Origin: Homarus americanus
Taxonomy: Eukaryota > Arthropoda > Malacostraca > Decapoda > Nephropidae
Assembly (NCBI RefSeq): GCF_018991925.1
Contig: NW_024711973.1
Span: 292,001 to 356,000 of the forward strand
Length of the DNA: 64,000 nucleotides
Reading direction: 5' to 3'
The translations under genes and the position numbers were made by a program. The notes under the pieces were generated by a model. The model was not told the DNA's origin, made no database searches, and saw only the letters and a program-made list of their open reading frames with translations. This document shows, one piece after another, positions 43,324 through 55,868 of this stretch. Every line of letters starts with the position of its first letter. Position 1 is the first letter of the stretch.

Positions 43324-44760
43324 TGTGGATGTCCTGACTACCCAGCAGGTCCCTCAACGTCCAGAGCTGACCCACCTCAGCTATCCTCTATCCCTGGATG
43401 AGGTAGTTATCTCCATCAAACAGATGAAAAATAACAAAGTCTCAAGGCCTGATGGAATCCCAGCGGAGGTGTATAAAGCAGGAGGCCCTCTCCTTACCAA
43501 CCGTCTCCACTCTCTCCTGGAGAATATATGGGAATAGGAGGAAATCCCCCAAGCTCTTAAAGACACTTCCATTGTCAATTTTTATAGGAACAAGGGAGAC
43601 CGGTCAGGCTGTGGCAACTACCGTGGGATCTCGCTGCTCTCGTAACTGGCAGCGTTGCTGCCCGCCAAATTCAGGAAATGTGCAGAGAACAGCGTCGTGA
43701 TCTGTACATGGCTTTCATCGACCAAACAAAGGCGTTCGACTCGGTCAACAGGGAAGCCCTCTGGTGGACTCTCAGCCGTTTTGGCTGCCCACCAAAATTC
43801 ATCGTTATTGTGAGGCAACCCCACGATGGCATGTACGGTAGTTTCCTGCACAATGGCACCCAGTCGGAGTTCTTCCCCATCCAAACAGCGGTTAAACAAG
43901 GGTGTGTACTGGCACCAACTCTCTTTTCCATTTTCTTGGCTGCCTTCCTTACACGTGCCAGTGGCAATTTAGCCGGCGGGGTAAACATCGAGTACCGGGT
44001 GAAGGGGTTCTATTCAACATAAGACGACTCCAGGCAGGAACAAAGGTGTCGGCAGCTTCCATTACTGAACTTCAGTATGCAGAGGACCTTACCCTTGTTG
44101 CTCACACTGAACACGACCTACAGGAGTTCCTAAACACCTATGCATATGCGTAAGCAGACTTCGGCCTCGAGGTGAATGTACGTAAAACTCGGATTCTCTT
44201 TCAACCTGCCCCTGGTTCAGACACACCTCCACCATCCATCCAGCTTAACGGTACTACCCTCTCTAATGTTATCCACTTTCGGTATCTCGGTTCCCACCTG
44301 TCGACCACCGCATACATCGATGAAGAGATTCAGCATCGGAACAGATGTGCATCTCAAGCCTTTGGCGGACTCCGAATCCGTGTCTTCAGCTGTAGGGAGG
44401 TGAAATTATCTACAAAGCTGCATGTGTATCGAGCAGTGGTCCTCCCCACCTTGCAATATGGCAGTAAGACATGGGTCACATACAGGAGGCACCTCAAGGC
44501 ACTTGAAAACTTTCACCAACGTAGTCTACGTTCCATCCTCCGAGTTCGCTGGGAAGACAAAAGAACAAATGCCAGTATTCTTGCCGACACCAACTGTAGG
44601 AGCATCGAGCATTGTCCATGAACAGCTACGCTGGACTGGCCATGTTACCCGCATGAACGACAGTAGACTGTCAAAGCAGCTACTTTACAGTCACCTAACG
44701 AATAGTAAACGTAACGCCGGCGGGCAATTGAAAAGGTAAAAGGATAGTCATAAGACTAAC
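43320..44760 (+). pseudogene. Reverse transcriptase of LINE family C copy 2
   Basis: In order the frames are 43283-43537 (LSYPLSLDEVVISIKQMKNN, RPDGIPAEVYKAGG), a deleted and frameshifted stretch around 43550-43670, 43678-44022 (YMAFIDQTKAFDSVNREALW with the first catalytic Asp, FGCPPKFIVIVRQPHDGMYG, VKQGCVLAPTLFSIF), and 43902-44153 (ITELQYAEDLTLVAHTEHDL). In the last the YADD box has become YAED, a change at the first catalytic Asp. The frame 44172-44621 carries the thumb ([40 protein letters not shown]). The enzyme is dead. Confidence 0.85.
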
Positions 44761-45092
44761 CTGAAAAAGTGCCAAATCGACCCCCACGCCTGGGAGTCGA
44801 TTACTCCACATCGTTGCACTTGTAGGAGCCCCACACGAGAAGGTGTCAATACTTCCGAGTTAGTCCGACTGCAAACCGAGGCAGACAACCGCCAACGCTG
44901 GAAAGACACTGCCACCGCCCCTCCCGCATTAGATGCAGGTCTTCACATGTGCAACGAATATGGACGACCCTGCGGGTCACGGATCGGCCTCTTTTGTCTC
45001 CTCTAAACTCACCATCCTAGGTGACATCCCTAATAACTCATATCATTGTATCATAGCTGGATGATCGTCATAGTCGATTCCGAGTTACAGCA

Positions 45093-45144
<52 letters not shown>

Positions 45145-45145
<1 letters not shown>

Positions 45146-48100
45146 TGTGTGTGTGCACTGCAATATACTCTGCAGGACATACTTCTTAAGGTATAGTTAA
45201 TGGTAGTGACCGTGATACAGCAGATGCCTGGAGTTACAGTTCGTTGTCGTCTGTAACTCGTTACTTATATTTTTAACAAGACATAAGAGAAGTTGTTATT
45301 TTAACCCGTGATGTCATTTATGGATATTTCATGTTAGAATTGATAATCTATTTTTAAATCACAGATTAAGTGACATTGATTATATTGGTTCTTTTTCTGA
45401 GTCATTTTAATTATCAGATCTGTAAGAACTTTCTCCTCTAATTTCAAGCATTGAGTTCACGAGATAATGTTAATTTGTCATCACCATCTTTATTTCTCAA
45501 ACACAGGATAGAAATCTCATGGAAAAAATCGTCTCACCTTAAAAAACTGCCATTTGTGTGGCAAAAAGTTAGTTTTCATTGCGTAGTTCCTCGTGTTGGA
45601 TGACTATCAGGAGTTACGAGGAAGGATTTATCTGTGACTACGAATTAGGTTCCATTTTCTAGTTGTCCCCCCCCCTCCTCCTCCCACTCAAGATATAACA
45701 GAGAGGGATAATAAGTTAGTGAGGCATCATTCTTTCTCCTGAAAAACACGGAGTCTCTAAATCTAAGATGGCCTTCTATTCAGCTTAAAAAATCTCGTCT
45801 GTCTTTGTCAGCAGAATCATTAGACCTAAATGGCATTAATTTAAATGTTCACTTAAGTTTTTTCTTTGTATTTTTTATATATATCGCCAAGAAAAGTATA
45901 TTTCTTCTCTCGTAAATTGACTTTAAAACTTGTTTAAATATTTTATAATTATTCACATAGGTGTATTTGGCATTCACGTAGTCCGAACTTTAAGTGTTCC
46001 TCCCAACCCGAGTTTAGATTCATTCTTGGGAGAAATTCTCATTTCTGTCAGACACATTATATTACAATACCGTGACAGGTGGAACTGAAGGAGTCAACCA
46101 TCAGTGTCTCCCAGCATGACCACCTCACAAATCATTAGATCTCCTACCAGGTTTCTTTTTTTATTATTAAGATATTTATCCCTTATGATCTTATACACTT
46201 CATGGAATAACCAGTCCAAGTAAATTGTTTCCCGGTCATAGCATTATTTTTCCTCTTTAACAAGATCATCATCAGGTTCCATGTTCGTCTTCGTCTCGGT
46301 CGGGATGTGGACCTCAACAGTCGGTCGGGCAAAATGTTTACAACAATTCCAGAGCAGCAGTCGTGGACCAAAACGACAAATCTCTATCTCTCTCTTTTTA
46401 AGATATTTCGTGTATTTTTGTTTTACCATTCCCTTTGAAACAGATAGTTAATTCAATCTTGTATCGACAACTCAATGACTCTCGACTAAATCTAATTATG
46501 CATACCACACGTGAAAACCACCACTCGGCTTTCCAGTGGCATAAATCATTATTATGTTTATATACTGAAAATAAAGCGTGTAGGTAGAATATAATATTTA
46601 CTCCAAGTTGATTTTTCGAGAAATTGTAAGATGAAGTCGTTATTTTTACTAGGAAATGTCAACTTGGGTTTTGTTTATATTTTTGTCCTATATCTCTCCA
46701 CTACGATGACAAGTGCATTTACTCTTCCACTTCCACACTTTACTGATGTTCTTTTTAACGTCGTTCAAAAATTTAAGACGGAAGGCAAGGAGTTTGTTTG
46801 AGTCTTACTTCCGACTTGTCTTGGTTTTTTCCATCAGTGAGCGAGAGATATAGAAATTAACGTTTACCTCCAATAATTTTTAAGTAGTGAGTAGAGCCTC
46901 CAATAAGATTTTTTTTGTGTTGAAATCTTCAATTTTAAACCTAAAAGTTTGGAGATTGGCGGCCTTCTCACACCAAGGCTAGAACCAGACATATCGTGGC
47001 GCAAAATGTCCGGAGACAGACGATATGTAACGCCGAGGTGGGTATTATGATTTTCTCAGCTTAGCTAATACCTGTTACACGACGCTGTCTTTCTAGAGAG
47101 AGGGAAACTGTCTCCCCTCTAGGATAAAATTTGAAAGATTCGAATTAGATGCGATTCGAATATAGTGTGAGATATGTGCTGTTAACTTGATTCACTCGTT
47201 TGAACAATTTGTGTCAGATTATGTCCGTTCCGGCGTTTGTGTTCATTAGATGTTTTTTTTCTTTCGAGTAATCTATTTTTATTACGAAACTCGAGAGTTT
47301 ATCTTAAGGTAGAGCATGAGGAGGCGTGAAGGAAATTTGACAACTTACTGTAATTATAACGTGAAGAGTTAATTTATATTCCTGGGGTGTGGAACTAGAA
47401 AATTATTTTGCTTCTGAATCATTTCAATAAAAAGAAGACAGAATCAATCCCTGAAACTTGATCCTCATGAAAATGTCAATTCTGTTTTATGATTCATTGA
47501 ACTGTTCAAGTTTAAAGCATTATAGAGATTTGAATTTGTTTTAAATTGACCGATTTCGTTTGCACTGTAATAAGCTTTCCATTTATGTCTGGGTTTTTTT
47601 ATGTGCATTTTTTTAACTGAAATTTATAACTGAATGGAAGTATGGACGCTACACTCCATACTTTTTTTCTCAAGAATTTGGCTACCAAGTTTAATTCTTT
47701 CTTGCAAGCTTTAGTTCGGTGAGATGGTACCCTTTACTTTTTCGTCAAATATAAAGAAAAAAAAAAGCACCATTACGCCTCGCCATCTTGTCAAACTCTT
47801 GGCTCCGTCTGTAAGATCATTACCTGAGCGTTGCTAATTTTCGCAAATATGACGCTTTTATTCCCCATTCCTTTGAACTTGTATTTTAACACCCAAGATG
47901 AGATAATCCCTGGTAGTGGGTAGTGTAATGTGACAAAGGAAACCTTGAACGAGTTGAGGTGTAGAATGTTTCTAGCTCGACACGATTACTTAAAATATCT
48001 GTAGAGATTTGATCTTTTTACTTCCTTCTCTTAAATAATTTTGTCTTGTTTCTCGCTGTCATTTTGGTATAATTCAGACTCTCTTTAATTTCGGCTAAAG

Positions 48101-48240
48101 TAATTTATCTCGACATCAGGAAATGTACCCTCTCCCAGGAGCCACTGTGTTCCATTAAGCTTTGTTGAGGATAGACAGGAAACGCTGCAAGTATATGAGT
48201 TGTGAAGAATGACTACTTATTTATTACTTAATTATGGGCA
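45145..48240. other. AT-rich single-copy-looking DNA
   Basis: About 3.1 kb without long open frames, tandem repeats or recognisable element ends. This is the longest clean stretch in the window. Short minus frames at 46183-46429 have no known motif. Confidence 0.5.
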
Positions 48241-48244
48241 CATC

Positions 48245-48350
48245 TAAGACAGTGTTCTCCTCCTCCTCTTTCTCCCCCTCCTCCTCCTCTTTATCTTCCT
48301 CTTTTTCTTCTTCTTCTTCCTCCTCCACCCCCTCCTCCTCCTCGTTTGTA
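48245..48350. repeat. (TCC/TTC)n pyrimidine tract
   Basis: CTCCTCC and TTCTTC steps. The minus frame through it is a glutamate run. Confidence 0.9.
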
Positions 48351-49314
48351 CTCTTAATATGTAAGCCGATCAGTACTGGTAGAGGCTCTGTGACTCGAGG
48401 CCCATAAACTCTCATACGAACTCGAAATTCCTTGATAATTTTATTTTTTTTATTTTAAATGAGTTAGTGACCAGCGTGGGTATTTTTAACCACCTGGTCA
48501 AAATTGAACTCAAAAAAATTCCTTATAAACAATTCCTGAGCTACTATTTTCCCTGATCTACTGTTATCGCCTAATTTATCAACATTTATTCCTTCATCTC
48601 TCTTTTCTTCCGTCTTGTTCTCCACATACGTTTGCTTCTATCTACGAAAACGTGTCACTTACCTTCTTATACATAGCTCTTTTTTCTTGTCTAGTTCTTA
48701 CGTTTGTTTTCTATATTTGTTTAACATTTCTTTTATTTGAAATCTCATCAATTTTTACGTCTTCTTCACAAGGTTAATTCACTGTAGATTATGACTGAGT
48801 TGAACACCTCCAGGTCTCAACTTCACTCTATATTCTCCCCTTAACTTCACTGTAACACAATTAACCTTGAATTGACCCACAACACATGAGAGGCGGTCAC
48901 CGGCACAGCACTTAACTGACCTAAATAATTTCCACTTTAGGGACTGGTAACGAACCGGGGGAACAGTTCTCTCACACTTAACTGACCGAAATAACTTCAG
49001 TGGTAAGGGAATGGCAACCGGGGAAGAATTCACTCGCTATTTCACTATTCTCAAATATTTCAATCCCACAAGGTGTATATTACAATGCCACTTAGCTAAC
49101 ATGTAATCACAACGTTGGGTATTATATATGAAATGATTAAGTCACAGAGTCTAGGTACATTACTGGCTTCCTCTCCTCCTCCTTGTGTACAGTGCATGCC
49201 AGGAGTGAGTGGTGGCCCAGGAGGTGCAAATACTGGGAAATTGATGATGAAACTGGTAAAAACATAACCCAAAAAAAACGGAAGAGGTGTGAGTTTATTC
49301 ATGCGGCCAGCAAC
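48351..49314. other. Unassigned, with a degenerate 65-70-bp duplication
   Basis: CACTTAACTGACCTAAATAA (about 48908) and CACTTAACTGACCGAAATAA (about 48975), with similar flanks, form two tandem degenerate copies. An 84-codon minus frame spans them but has no known motif. Confidence 0.5.
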
Positions 49315-50719
49315 ACTTGGGGCGGGTGAATAAGGATGGAAGGGGGAAAAAAGCAGAAAGGGGATAATGGAATGCAAATTGTGAGGGTAATGCGAGACAG
49401 TGAGGGAAGACGATGATGATGATGATGATGATGGTAGTGGTAGAAGGATGGAACTGATGATAGTTGTATGAGGGGATATAACATTGTGATGATGAAATTG
49501 GGAGGAAGATGATGATGGAGAATTGTGGGGAAAAAAAAAAGACGCTGATAAGATACCTGGGAAAGATGTCAATGGGATGGGAAAGATAATGATGGGAGAT
49601 TTATAAGACAAAAATGATAATGGAAAAAATAACGAAGACGATATTGATGTCTGAAAATAAAGAGAATAATAATAAGTGGGGAAAAAAAAATCACGGTGAT
49701 GAGAGCCACTAAAGAAAAAGTTTTTGACGATAGGGAAGTAAAGAGAAGACGGTGATAATATAAGCCACGTAAACAACAGATAATGAGAGGAAACTGCTGA
49801 TGAGAAGATTGAAATGGATGAAAAGTGATGACAATGATTAGGGGAACATGAACAAATATGACTTAGCTGAACAATAATATTTTATATGTAAACACGAGAG
49901 ATAACTTTACGGAGGAGGAGGAGGATGACGAGGACGAGGAGAAGGAAGTGGATGACGGCAACGGAAAACAGCAGGAAGGTTAAGGAAGAAAACAACCAAC
50001 CGGATACTGTTTTGGGAGAGGGATATGGAGTGTGAAAATTGACGGGGTGGGATGGGAGTGGGAGAGCGGGTAAGTGGGTGGGAGAGGGGGAATGAGAGTG
50101 GTAGGTGGGTGAGAAAGGCATTAATGGGAGGGAGGATGGGGTGGGAAAGGGGGGAATGATAGGGGTTAGGTGGGTGGGAGAGGTGGAATGAGAGGGGTAG
50201 GTGGCATTAGTGGGAAGGAAGATGGAGTAGGAAAGGGGAATGGGAAAGGGAGGATATGAGGGGCATTAGCGAGAAGGAGGAAGATTTTTTTTTCTCATGG
50301 GAATAAGAAAGGAGGAATAAAAGGAAGGAACAGAGAAGGAGAAGAGATATTTTTACTTTAAGAAACTGAGAGATAGTGAAGAAAATGAATAAGACCGGGA
50401 TGGAAAAGAGAACTAGACAATATAAGTGGTAGAAAGAGATACGAATAAAGAGAAAACTTAAATAGGAGAAATAATGGAGAAGAAGAGAGATGTTTTAGGA
50501 ATGAAGAAAAAGATAGTTAAAACAGAGAGAGAAATTAAAAAAAAATGAATATGATAAAGATGCAACACACACATAAAATAAGAAGAAAGGGAAGAGAAGA
50601 AAGATGGTAAAGTAGAAGAGAAGATTGAGAAAGACAAGAGACTAAAGATAGTGAGTGAGATATAAGAGGAAACGTGATAGACTGAGACAGGATGATTATT
50701 GTTATGTATATAGAATCAC

Positions 50720-50720
<1 letters not shown>
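49315..50720. repeat. Purine-rich (GGA/GAT/GAAA) region, 1.4 kb
   Basis: The plus strand is strongly enriched in G and A with short (GAT)n (49410-49437) and GGGAGAGG-type runs. The 226-codon minus frame at 49096-49776 is a Ser/Phe/Pro/His-rich translation of this bias and is rejected as a gene. Confidence 0.8.

Positions 50721-50721
<1 letters not shown>

Positions 50722-50770
<49 letters not shown>
50722..50770. repeat. (GA)n microsatellite
   Basis: About 24 GA units at the edge of the purine-rich region. Confidence 0.95.
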
Positions 50771-50774
<4 letters not shown>

Positions 50775-50904
50775 ATAATGAGCTCGCCGTAATCACACTA
50801 ATTAAGAAAGTTTTGCAGGTGTTACGAGGTGGAAGTGAAAGATACAGAGACGGGTAATATGAGCTGGTAAAGACATATATAATATATATATATACATTGT
50901 TAAG

Positions 50905-51245
50905 TTTCTTCTTCGTCTTCGTCTTCTTCTTCTTCTTCTTCGTCTAGTCTTCTTCGTCTTCAAGTCTTCTTTAAATCTTCTTCTTCTTCTTCTTCTTCTT
51001 CTTCTTCTTCTTCTTCTTCTTCTAGTCTTCTTCTTCTTCTTCTTCTTCTTCTTCTTCTTCTTCTTCTTCTTCTTCTTCTTCAAGTTTTCTTCGTCTTCTT
51101 CAAGTCTTATTCTTCTTCTTCTTCTTCAAGTCGTTTTCTTCTTTTCTTAGTCTTCTTCTTTTTTAAGTCTTCTTCTTCTTCAAGTCTTCTTCTTGTTCTT
51201 GTTCGTGTTCTTCTTGTTCTTGTTCTTCTTCTTTTTCTTTTTCAA
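50905..51245. repeat. (CTT)n tract with TTCAAG interruptions
   Basis: TTC/CTT triplets, interrupted by TCTAGTC and CAAGTC, extend for about 340 bp. The pyrimidines are on the plus strand, opposite to the neighbouring purine-rich region. Confidence 0.95.
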
Positions 51246-51335
51246 AAAATCGTAAATATGACAACAATAAAAACAATTGATTATTCTTATCTCGGATTAG
51301 CGCTTTCATATAACCTTCATCAGTTCAAGTCTTCC
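51246..51335 (-). mobile_element. Possible PLE terminal remnant (third family)
   Basis: The minus strand reads CTGATGAAGGTTATATGAAA then GCGCTAATCCGAG. This resembles other PLE ends in carrying CTGANGA, a short spacer, GAAAGCGCT (compare GAAAGCGCTTGGG at 8466). No coding part is attached, so the call rests on one motif. Confidence 0.4.
51303..51323 (-). ncRNA. Hammerhead-like core (short form)
   Basis: The minus strand has CTGATGA, nine bases, then GAAAG. The core letters fit a hammerhead exactly, but the nine-base interval forms only a very weak stem II. Confidence 0.3.
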
Positions 51336-53100
51336 TGTCACTAATATCTTCAGTCTCTGGTAAAGGGAACGACGCCTTAGTGACTAGATCTGACAGCGAC
51401 ACTTGTCTAATTTCTCCCTGTGGTATTTATTTTATTTGTATTTTATTTTATTTATTTATTTATTTAATTTTTTTATTTAATTAAGCTGAGGACTTGTTAT
51501 ATAACTTTGCACAGGCATTTAACAATGATATACTGTAATTAGTTTTGACCATTTTCCAGGGGTCAGAGGTCACCAGTAAGTCACGTGCTGGGACTGAAGG
51601 CTGGAGATGTGTTGCATTAGTTTATCATTGTTGATCCCAATAGTGTTTTTTTTTTTGAGTATTACATGACGCGGGGGAAATTATATGAGCGTTATTGGCA
51701 AAATTATTCACTGAGGCGTCGTTCCCTTGCCAAAGATTGAAGGTATTTAAAGCAGGATTTGTCGAATGTTTGGAGGTTATGATGCAGGGGAAACACCCCT
51801 TTGTGCACATCCAATAGTCTTTATGCATGACTAAATCACTACTGTATACAAAAGGAAACGAAATCTTATGTTTTGGGCAGAAATATATCTTCCTCTATAT
51901 CTCTGTCCATTTCATTCCTGTGCACTGTATCGTTGTGCGTTTACTTCAAGCATGACACTGAATTCGGACCTCAAAAATCCTTATTTCCATCAGCTGGGGC
52001 CACCGGAATATAACCTTTACAGTGGGGTAATTGGCAATTAACACCGTGTCATGTTAAGGTGTGGATGACGTCGCACCGCCACTGAATTCCCCAGGTTGTT
52101 TACTCGAGTTGACGCACCAAGTTAACCCGTGCGGCCAAGCGTCTCCCCGTTAAGGCTATATATGTGACAATTACACACGTGACTGTCGCTGCCTAGGTTA
52201 TATACGTGGCTCTAACTCGTATATAACAGGTGAGCGTGGCAGGTTAGCAGCAGGTCTGGTAGTGATTAGTGGAAGGTGCAGAAGCCCGTGGTAATGGAAG
52301 TGTGATAGTGAGCTTTGTGGCCTCCTGCTGTAGGGGCGGTCAAGGGTGGTGGTGGTGCTACGCCTTTATAACTTGCAAGTATTATCAGTATTCCCCTCCT
52401 CTCCTTTCTCGCCTCGCTCCTCAACTACCCAGATGAATCTCACGTTAATTACTGACGTTTACTGACGTGTTACTACGTGTTGTGATGTGCACACGCGTAT
52501 AATAGCCGGGGATTACACGCTATAACACCAACTGATTTATACCCGTGTTTTCTTGGTGTTTGTTGAGGTGTTGTGTCGTCTATAGATAGGTTACAGTTAA
52601 CAGGTCTATTGCCATGGTGAACGTAATGTCGCATCACTGTGTCGCCAACGATATTATACCAGAAAGAGGGTTTATGTGAGTTTAGTTCACATCGTGTTAA
52701 GGGAAGAATATTTTATGATGATGCAACTTTCAGACGGTGAACATCTTTTAAGAAATTCATAAGAAACATTGAATTTGTCACCCGGAGACCGCTGGACATC
52801 TAGTACTACCATGCTGATGCTCTCACGTAACGACACCTTATTATCTCCTTAACCTCTTTTAGGACGATGACTTGACACAGCGAGTTAGATACCATAACTT
52901 CTTGTACGATTATTAACCCCTTGAATAAGATGACTTGACCCAGTAAGTAAGATACAGCATAAACCGGAATGTGTTTCACTTCCAACTATACAATCGCACA
53001 TTACTACGACAAGTCAGTCACCAACCATCACGTAAACATTCACTAACTCACACCTGGTTATCTGGTGAAACAGTGACACCTGGTAGTAAGTGACATACAC
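51336..53100. other. Unassigned sequence
   Basis: A T-rich TTTA stretch lies at 51430-51480. A TATATAA at about 52223 is isolated and not evidence of a promoter by itself. No gene or element is recognised. Confidence 0.45.
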
Positions 53101-53105
53101 ACACA

Positions 53106-53141
<36 letters not shown>
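53098..53141. repeat. (AC)n(TC)n microsatellite
   Basis: AC units run into about sixteen TC units. Confidence 0.95.
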
Positions 53142-53144
<3 letters not shown>

Positions 53145-53479
53145 CTGAAAACCTTTGTGTATTACTGTATAGACGAGTCAGAATGATCTAGTTCTTCACC
53201 AACAACTTAGTCCTTAAGGTTAATTGTCCTTAAAGTCTTCTATAAGATACAACTTTGAGGGAAATTACATATAATTCGCATATAATAAGTTAACTAACAA
53301 CGACATATCCCTAAGTGTACAAAAACAACGTGTCAACCACCGTCTCAAATCCCACACTTTGCAGCTCCCGAATTTGTGTTTTAATTCTCTTCGTTAGTTG
53401 TGGATTAATACAATATTTTACCAGTTATTAGAAGAATGACGTAAATGGCAGGTGTAGATATTGTCTGGTTATACATTTA

Positions 53480-53631
53480 AATAGGAATGGGAGACGTTTT
53501 TTTGGAATTGGGGTGAGGGTTTTCGGAATAGGGGAGGGGTTTTTAAGAATGGGAGGGGTTTTTAGGAATGGGAATGAAGGAGGTTTGTGGAAATGTAAGG
53601 GGTTAATGGGGATAGGGAAGAAGTTAATAGG

Positions 53632-53679
<48 letters not shown>

Positions 53680-53680
53680 G
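53480..53680. repeat. GGAATGGG-type minisatellite followed by (GA)n
   Basis: Units near GGGAGGGGTTTTTAGGAAT repeat degenerately from 53480 to 53635. They are followed by about 21 GA units (53636-53678). Confidence 0.8.
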
Positions 53681-53989
53681 CATTTCCATAAAGAGTTTTT
53701 AAGTTCAGTAAATACTGTACACATTCTTATCTCTTACCTGTGTTGAAGGTAAAAATGAAACATATCTCAGACTCATCAAACTATGCTTTTACTGCCTCTT
53801 AGAGCTTGGCTTATATTGACGTCACGAGTTTCTATTCTTATATAGGAACATGCAACACACTGACTGATCTGTCCAGGTTACTGAGGGATGTGCTTTGGTG
53901 ACATTTGTGGATCACCTGTAGATTAGTCTCTAGTTTATTTTATATGAGTAACCATCCTTATGGTAACGTAACCTAAACTCAAACCTAAA

Positions 53990-54013
53990 TCCTAACCTAA
54001 CCTAACCTAACCG
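53990..54013 (-). repeat. Interstitial telomere-type repeat (CCTAA)n
   Basis: Four consecutive CCTAA units, the complement of TTAGG. The array is short and embedded. Confidence 0.75.
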
Positions 54014-54059
54014 ATCCCAGCCCCCTCCCCCAGGTGGCGTTAGGGTGATTGTTCATCAG

Positions 54060-54310
54060 GTGTCATTAGCTTGGGGGGGGGCCTGGGTTAATCTTAAGTT
54101 GATCCGACATTTGTTAATCTTGAATGACTGAGGTTAGACATGACGGCTGATACATGATACCTATACTTTAACTTATTCAGCTCAAGCATGACGGCTGATT
54201 ATATGACATTTATTCATTTTTGACATGACTGCTGATGCATGCCATCTCTCCTTAACTTATCCAGGGCATCTATGACAGCTGACATATGACACTTGTTCCC
54301 TGACATATAC
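54060..54310. repeat. Degenerate repeat of about 45-50 bp
   Basis: Variants of CATGACGGCTGATACATGAC recur at about 54137, 54186, 54224 and 54271. Linkers contain AACTTATYCAG. Confidence 0.55.
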
Positions 54311-54891
54311 CATCATAAACCTGACAAATAAAACATTATTATGATATCGTCACACACATTGGTCCACAAAGCCTTGACTTACACTTCTGTTTTTATATAA
54401 ATGTTTTCTTGTTTAAATTTGAATAGAATTGTTGTGATTACTGTCTGCCGCCTCTTCATGCATCTACTGTATTAAAAGATGACAGAAACATCACATATTT
54501 CCTTCATAATCAACAATAACCTCATGAACGACCAGTATCACATTCTTCACTCACTTCCTATATCACTACCGACCTTTCATCATGTTTTCCTCACACGTAC
54601 TGAACTCACCCAAACTCATGTTATTTTCATCTTAGTCTTCGCCACAATAATATGGGTGGATGGGTCATATAGTGTTACTTTAGGGCTTCAGTCTGTTGTG
54701 TCGTAACCGATAAGTGACTTGATAATCGAGGACAAGATCAACAATATAATCTGTTTGTTAATTGTAATATAAAAGTCGACTGCATGCTAGGTACAGTACA
54801 ATACGTGGCTTCTTTGGCTGCTTCATGTCTAAGTATACCACCTACGTGCTATGTAACTATACGTGACGTGGTCGGGTTGATGGTTGTATGG
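54311..54891. other. No feature seen
   Basis: A 75-codon plus frame (54479-54706) has no known motif. Nothing else is recognised. Confidence 0.45.
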
Positions 54892-54893
54892 TA

Positions 54894-55147
54894 CAGTCTC
54901 GTTCAAGATTCTTCGAACACTGCTGGAGACAGCTGGCAACTCATCGCCGTTTGCTTACTTTAGTACGTAGTAAAATTTATGAATAAATGTAAAAGTGATC
55001 GGTGATTGATTACTTACTTCTCCGTTGCTTAACTTAATAGTTGGGCTTTGTTGTTTCGTGTTATATTGTATTACGTACTATAGTAAACAAACGGCCTTAA
55101 GTTGCCAGCTGTCTCCATTAGTGTTCGAAGAATCTTGAACGAGACTG
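54894..55147. mobile_element. Tc1/mariner-type MITE with 79-bp inverted repeats
   Basis: The left arm 54894-54972 and right arm 55069-55147 are inverted copies with 8 mismatches in 79 bp. The outer ends read CAGTCTCGTTCAAGATTC, and TA dinucleotides flank both ends (54892-54893, 55148-55149), the target duplication of the Tc1/mariner superfamily. The 254-bp element has no coding capacity, so it would need a transposase from elsewhere. Confidence 0.85.
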
Positions 55148-55149
55148 TA

Positions 55150-55451
55150 CATGAACAACGTGACCTCGTTGGCTGTATAATAATGTGAGATTATCATCGT
55201 GCTGTTGATCCCTGACCTGAACTATCCTAACTCCTTCATCAATTTATACGTCACAAAAGGATTAAGAGGACGAGCTGCGTTATTGTGTGGTCTTTAGTCT
55301 ACAGACAAATAATAAAAGATATAATTTAAACTTAAAATTCACAATAGTTTGAGAGTACGTATGTGCGTGAAAAAATATTTGGTGAATATTTTTTACCCAA
55401 TACGTTATTTGACATTCCTAGTCTAAGTTGACTGATACCGGGCGACAATGA

Positions 55452-55454
<3 letters not shown>
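55150..55454. other. No feature seen
   Basis: This is AT-rich sequence with no recognisable element. Confidence 0.4.
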
Positions 55455-55488
<34 letters not shown>

Positions 55489-55501
55489 CAATATCTAATA
55501 C

Positions 55502-55558
<57 letters not shown>
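55455..55558. repeat. Two (AAT)n arrays
   Basis: About eleven AAT units (55454-55487) and about nineteen units (55501-55558), separated by a short spacer. Confidence 0.95.
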
Positions 55559-55784
55559 GTGTTTCCTCGCCTTTAATATTTACTTATAATTTGCTTTCAT
55601 AAAGTTTAAATAAGTTTTAGTTGGGTTTAATTGGTTTAAGTTTAATTAGGTTCAGTCTCCAAAGATATACAGTATACTGAAAGTTTACTGTGGGGAACAA
55701 AAAACTCAGTTACTGATTAAAACTTAATCCCCGAGTTTCACTTGTTAACTAACTCATGCATGTGCGCACGAAAACATGAACGCA

Positions 55785-55793
55785 CGCACGCAC

Positions 55794-55864
<71 letters not shown>
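55785..55864. repeat. (CGCA)n(AC)n microsatellite
   Basis: CGCACGCACG passes into two AC arrays separated by CGCACGAAAAC. Confidence 0.95.

Positions 55865-55868
<4 letters not shown>

Larger units (their letters stand above)
41024..45144 (+). mobile_element. Non-LTR retrotransposon family C, nearly full length, copy 2
   Basis: A 4.1-kb plus-strand LINE with the shared 5' end (GGGTGGTGAAAATACGTCT), about 1 kb of 5' region, AP-type endonuclease (about 42010-42800), RT (about 43320-44760), a damaged zinc finger (about 44950-45010) and a tail of about 16 AGT triplets (45097-45144). It is collinear with copy 1 at 24073-28075. Frameshifts differ between the two, so they decayed independently. Confidence 0.9.

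Noticed and set aside
49096..49776. 226-codon minus frame that could pass for a membrane protein
   Set aside because: The hydrophobic and serine runs follow from the purine-rich plus strand, and poly-Ser comes from a GAT array.
52215..52235. TATATAA as a promoter
   Set aside because: It is isolated, without a downstream gene, in an AT-rich genome where the hexamer is common.
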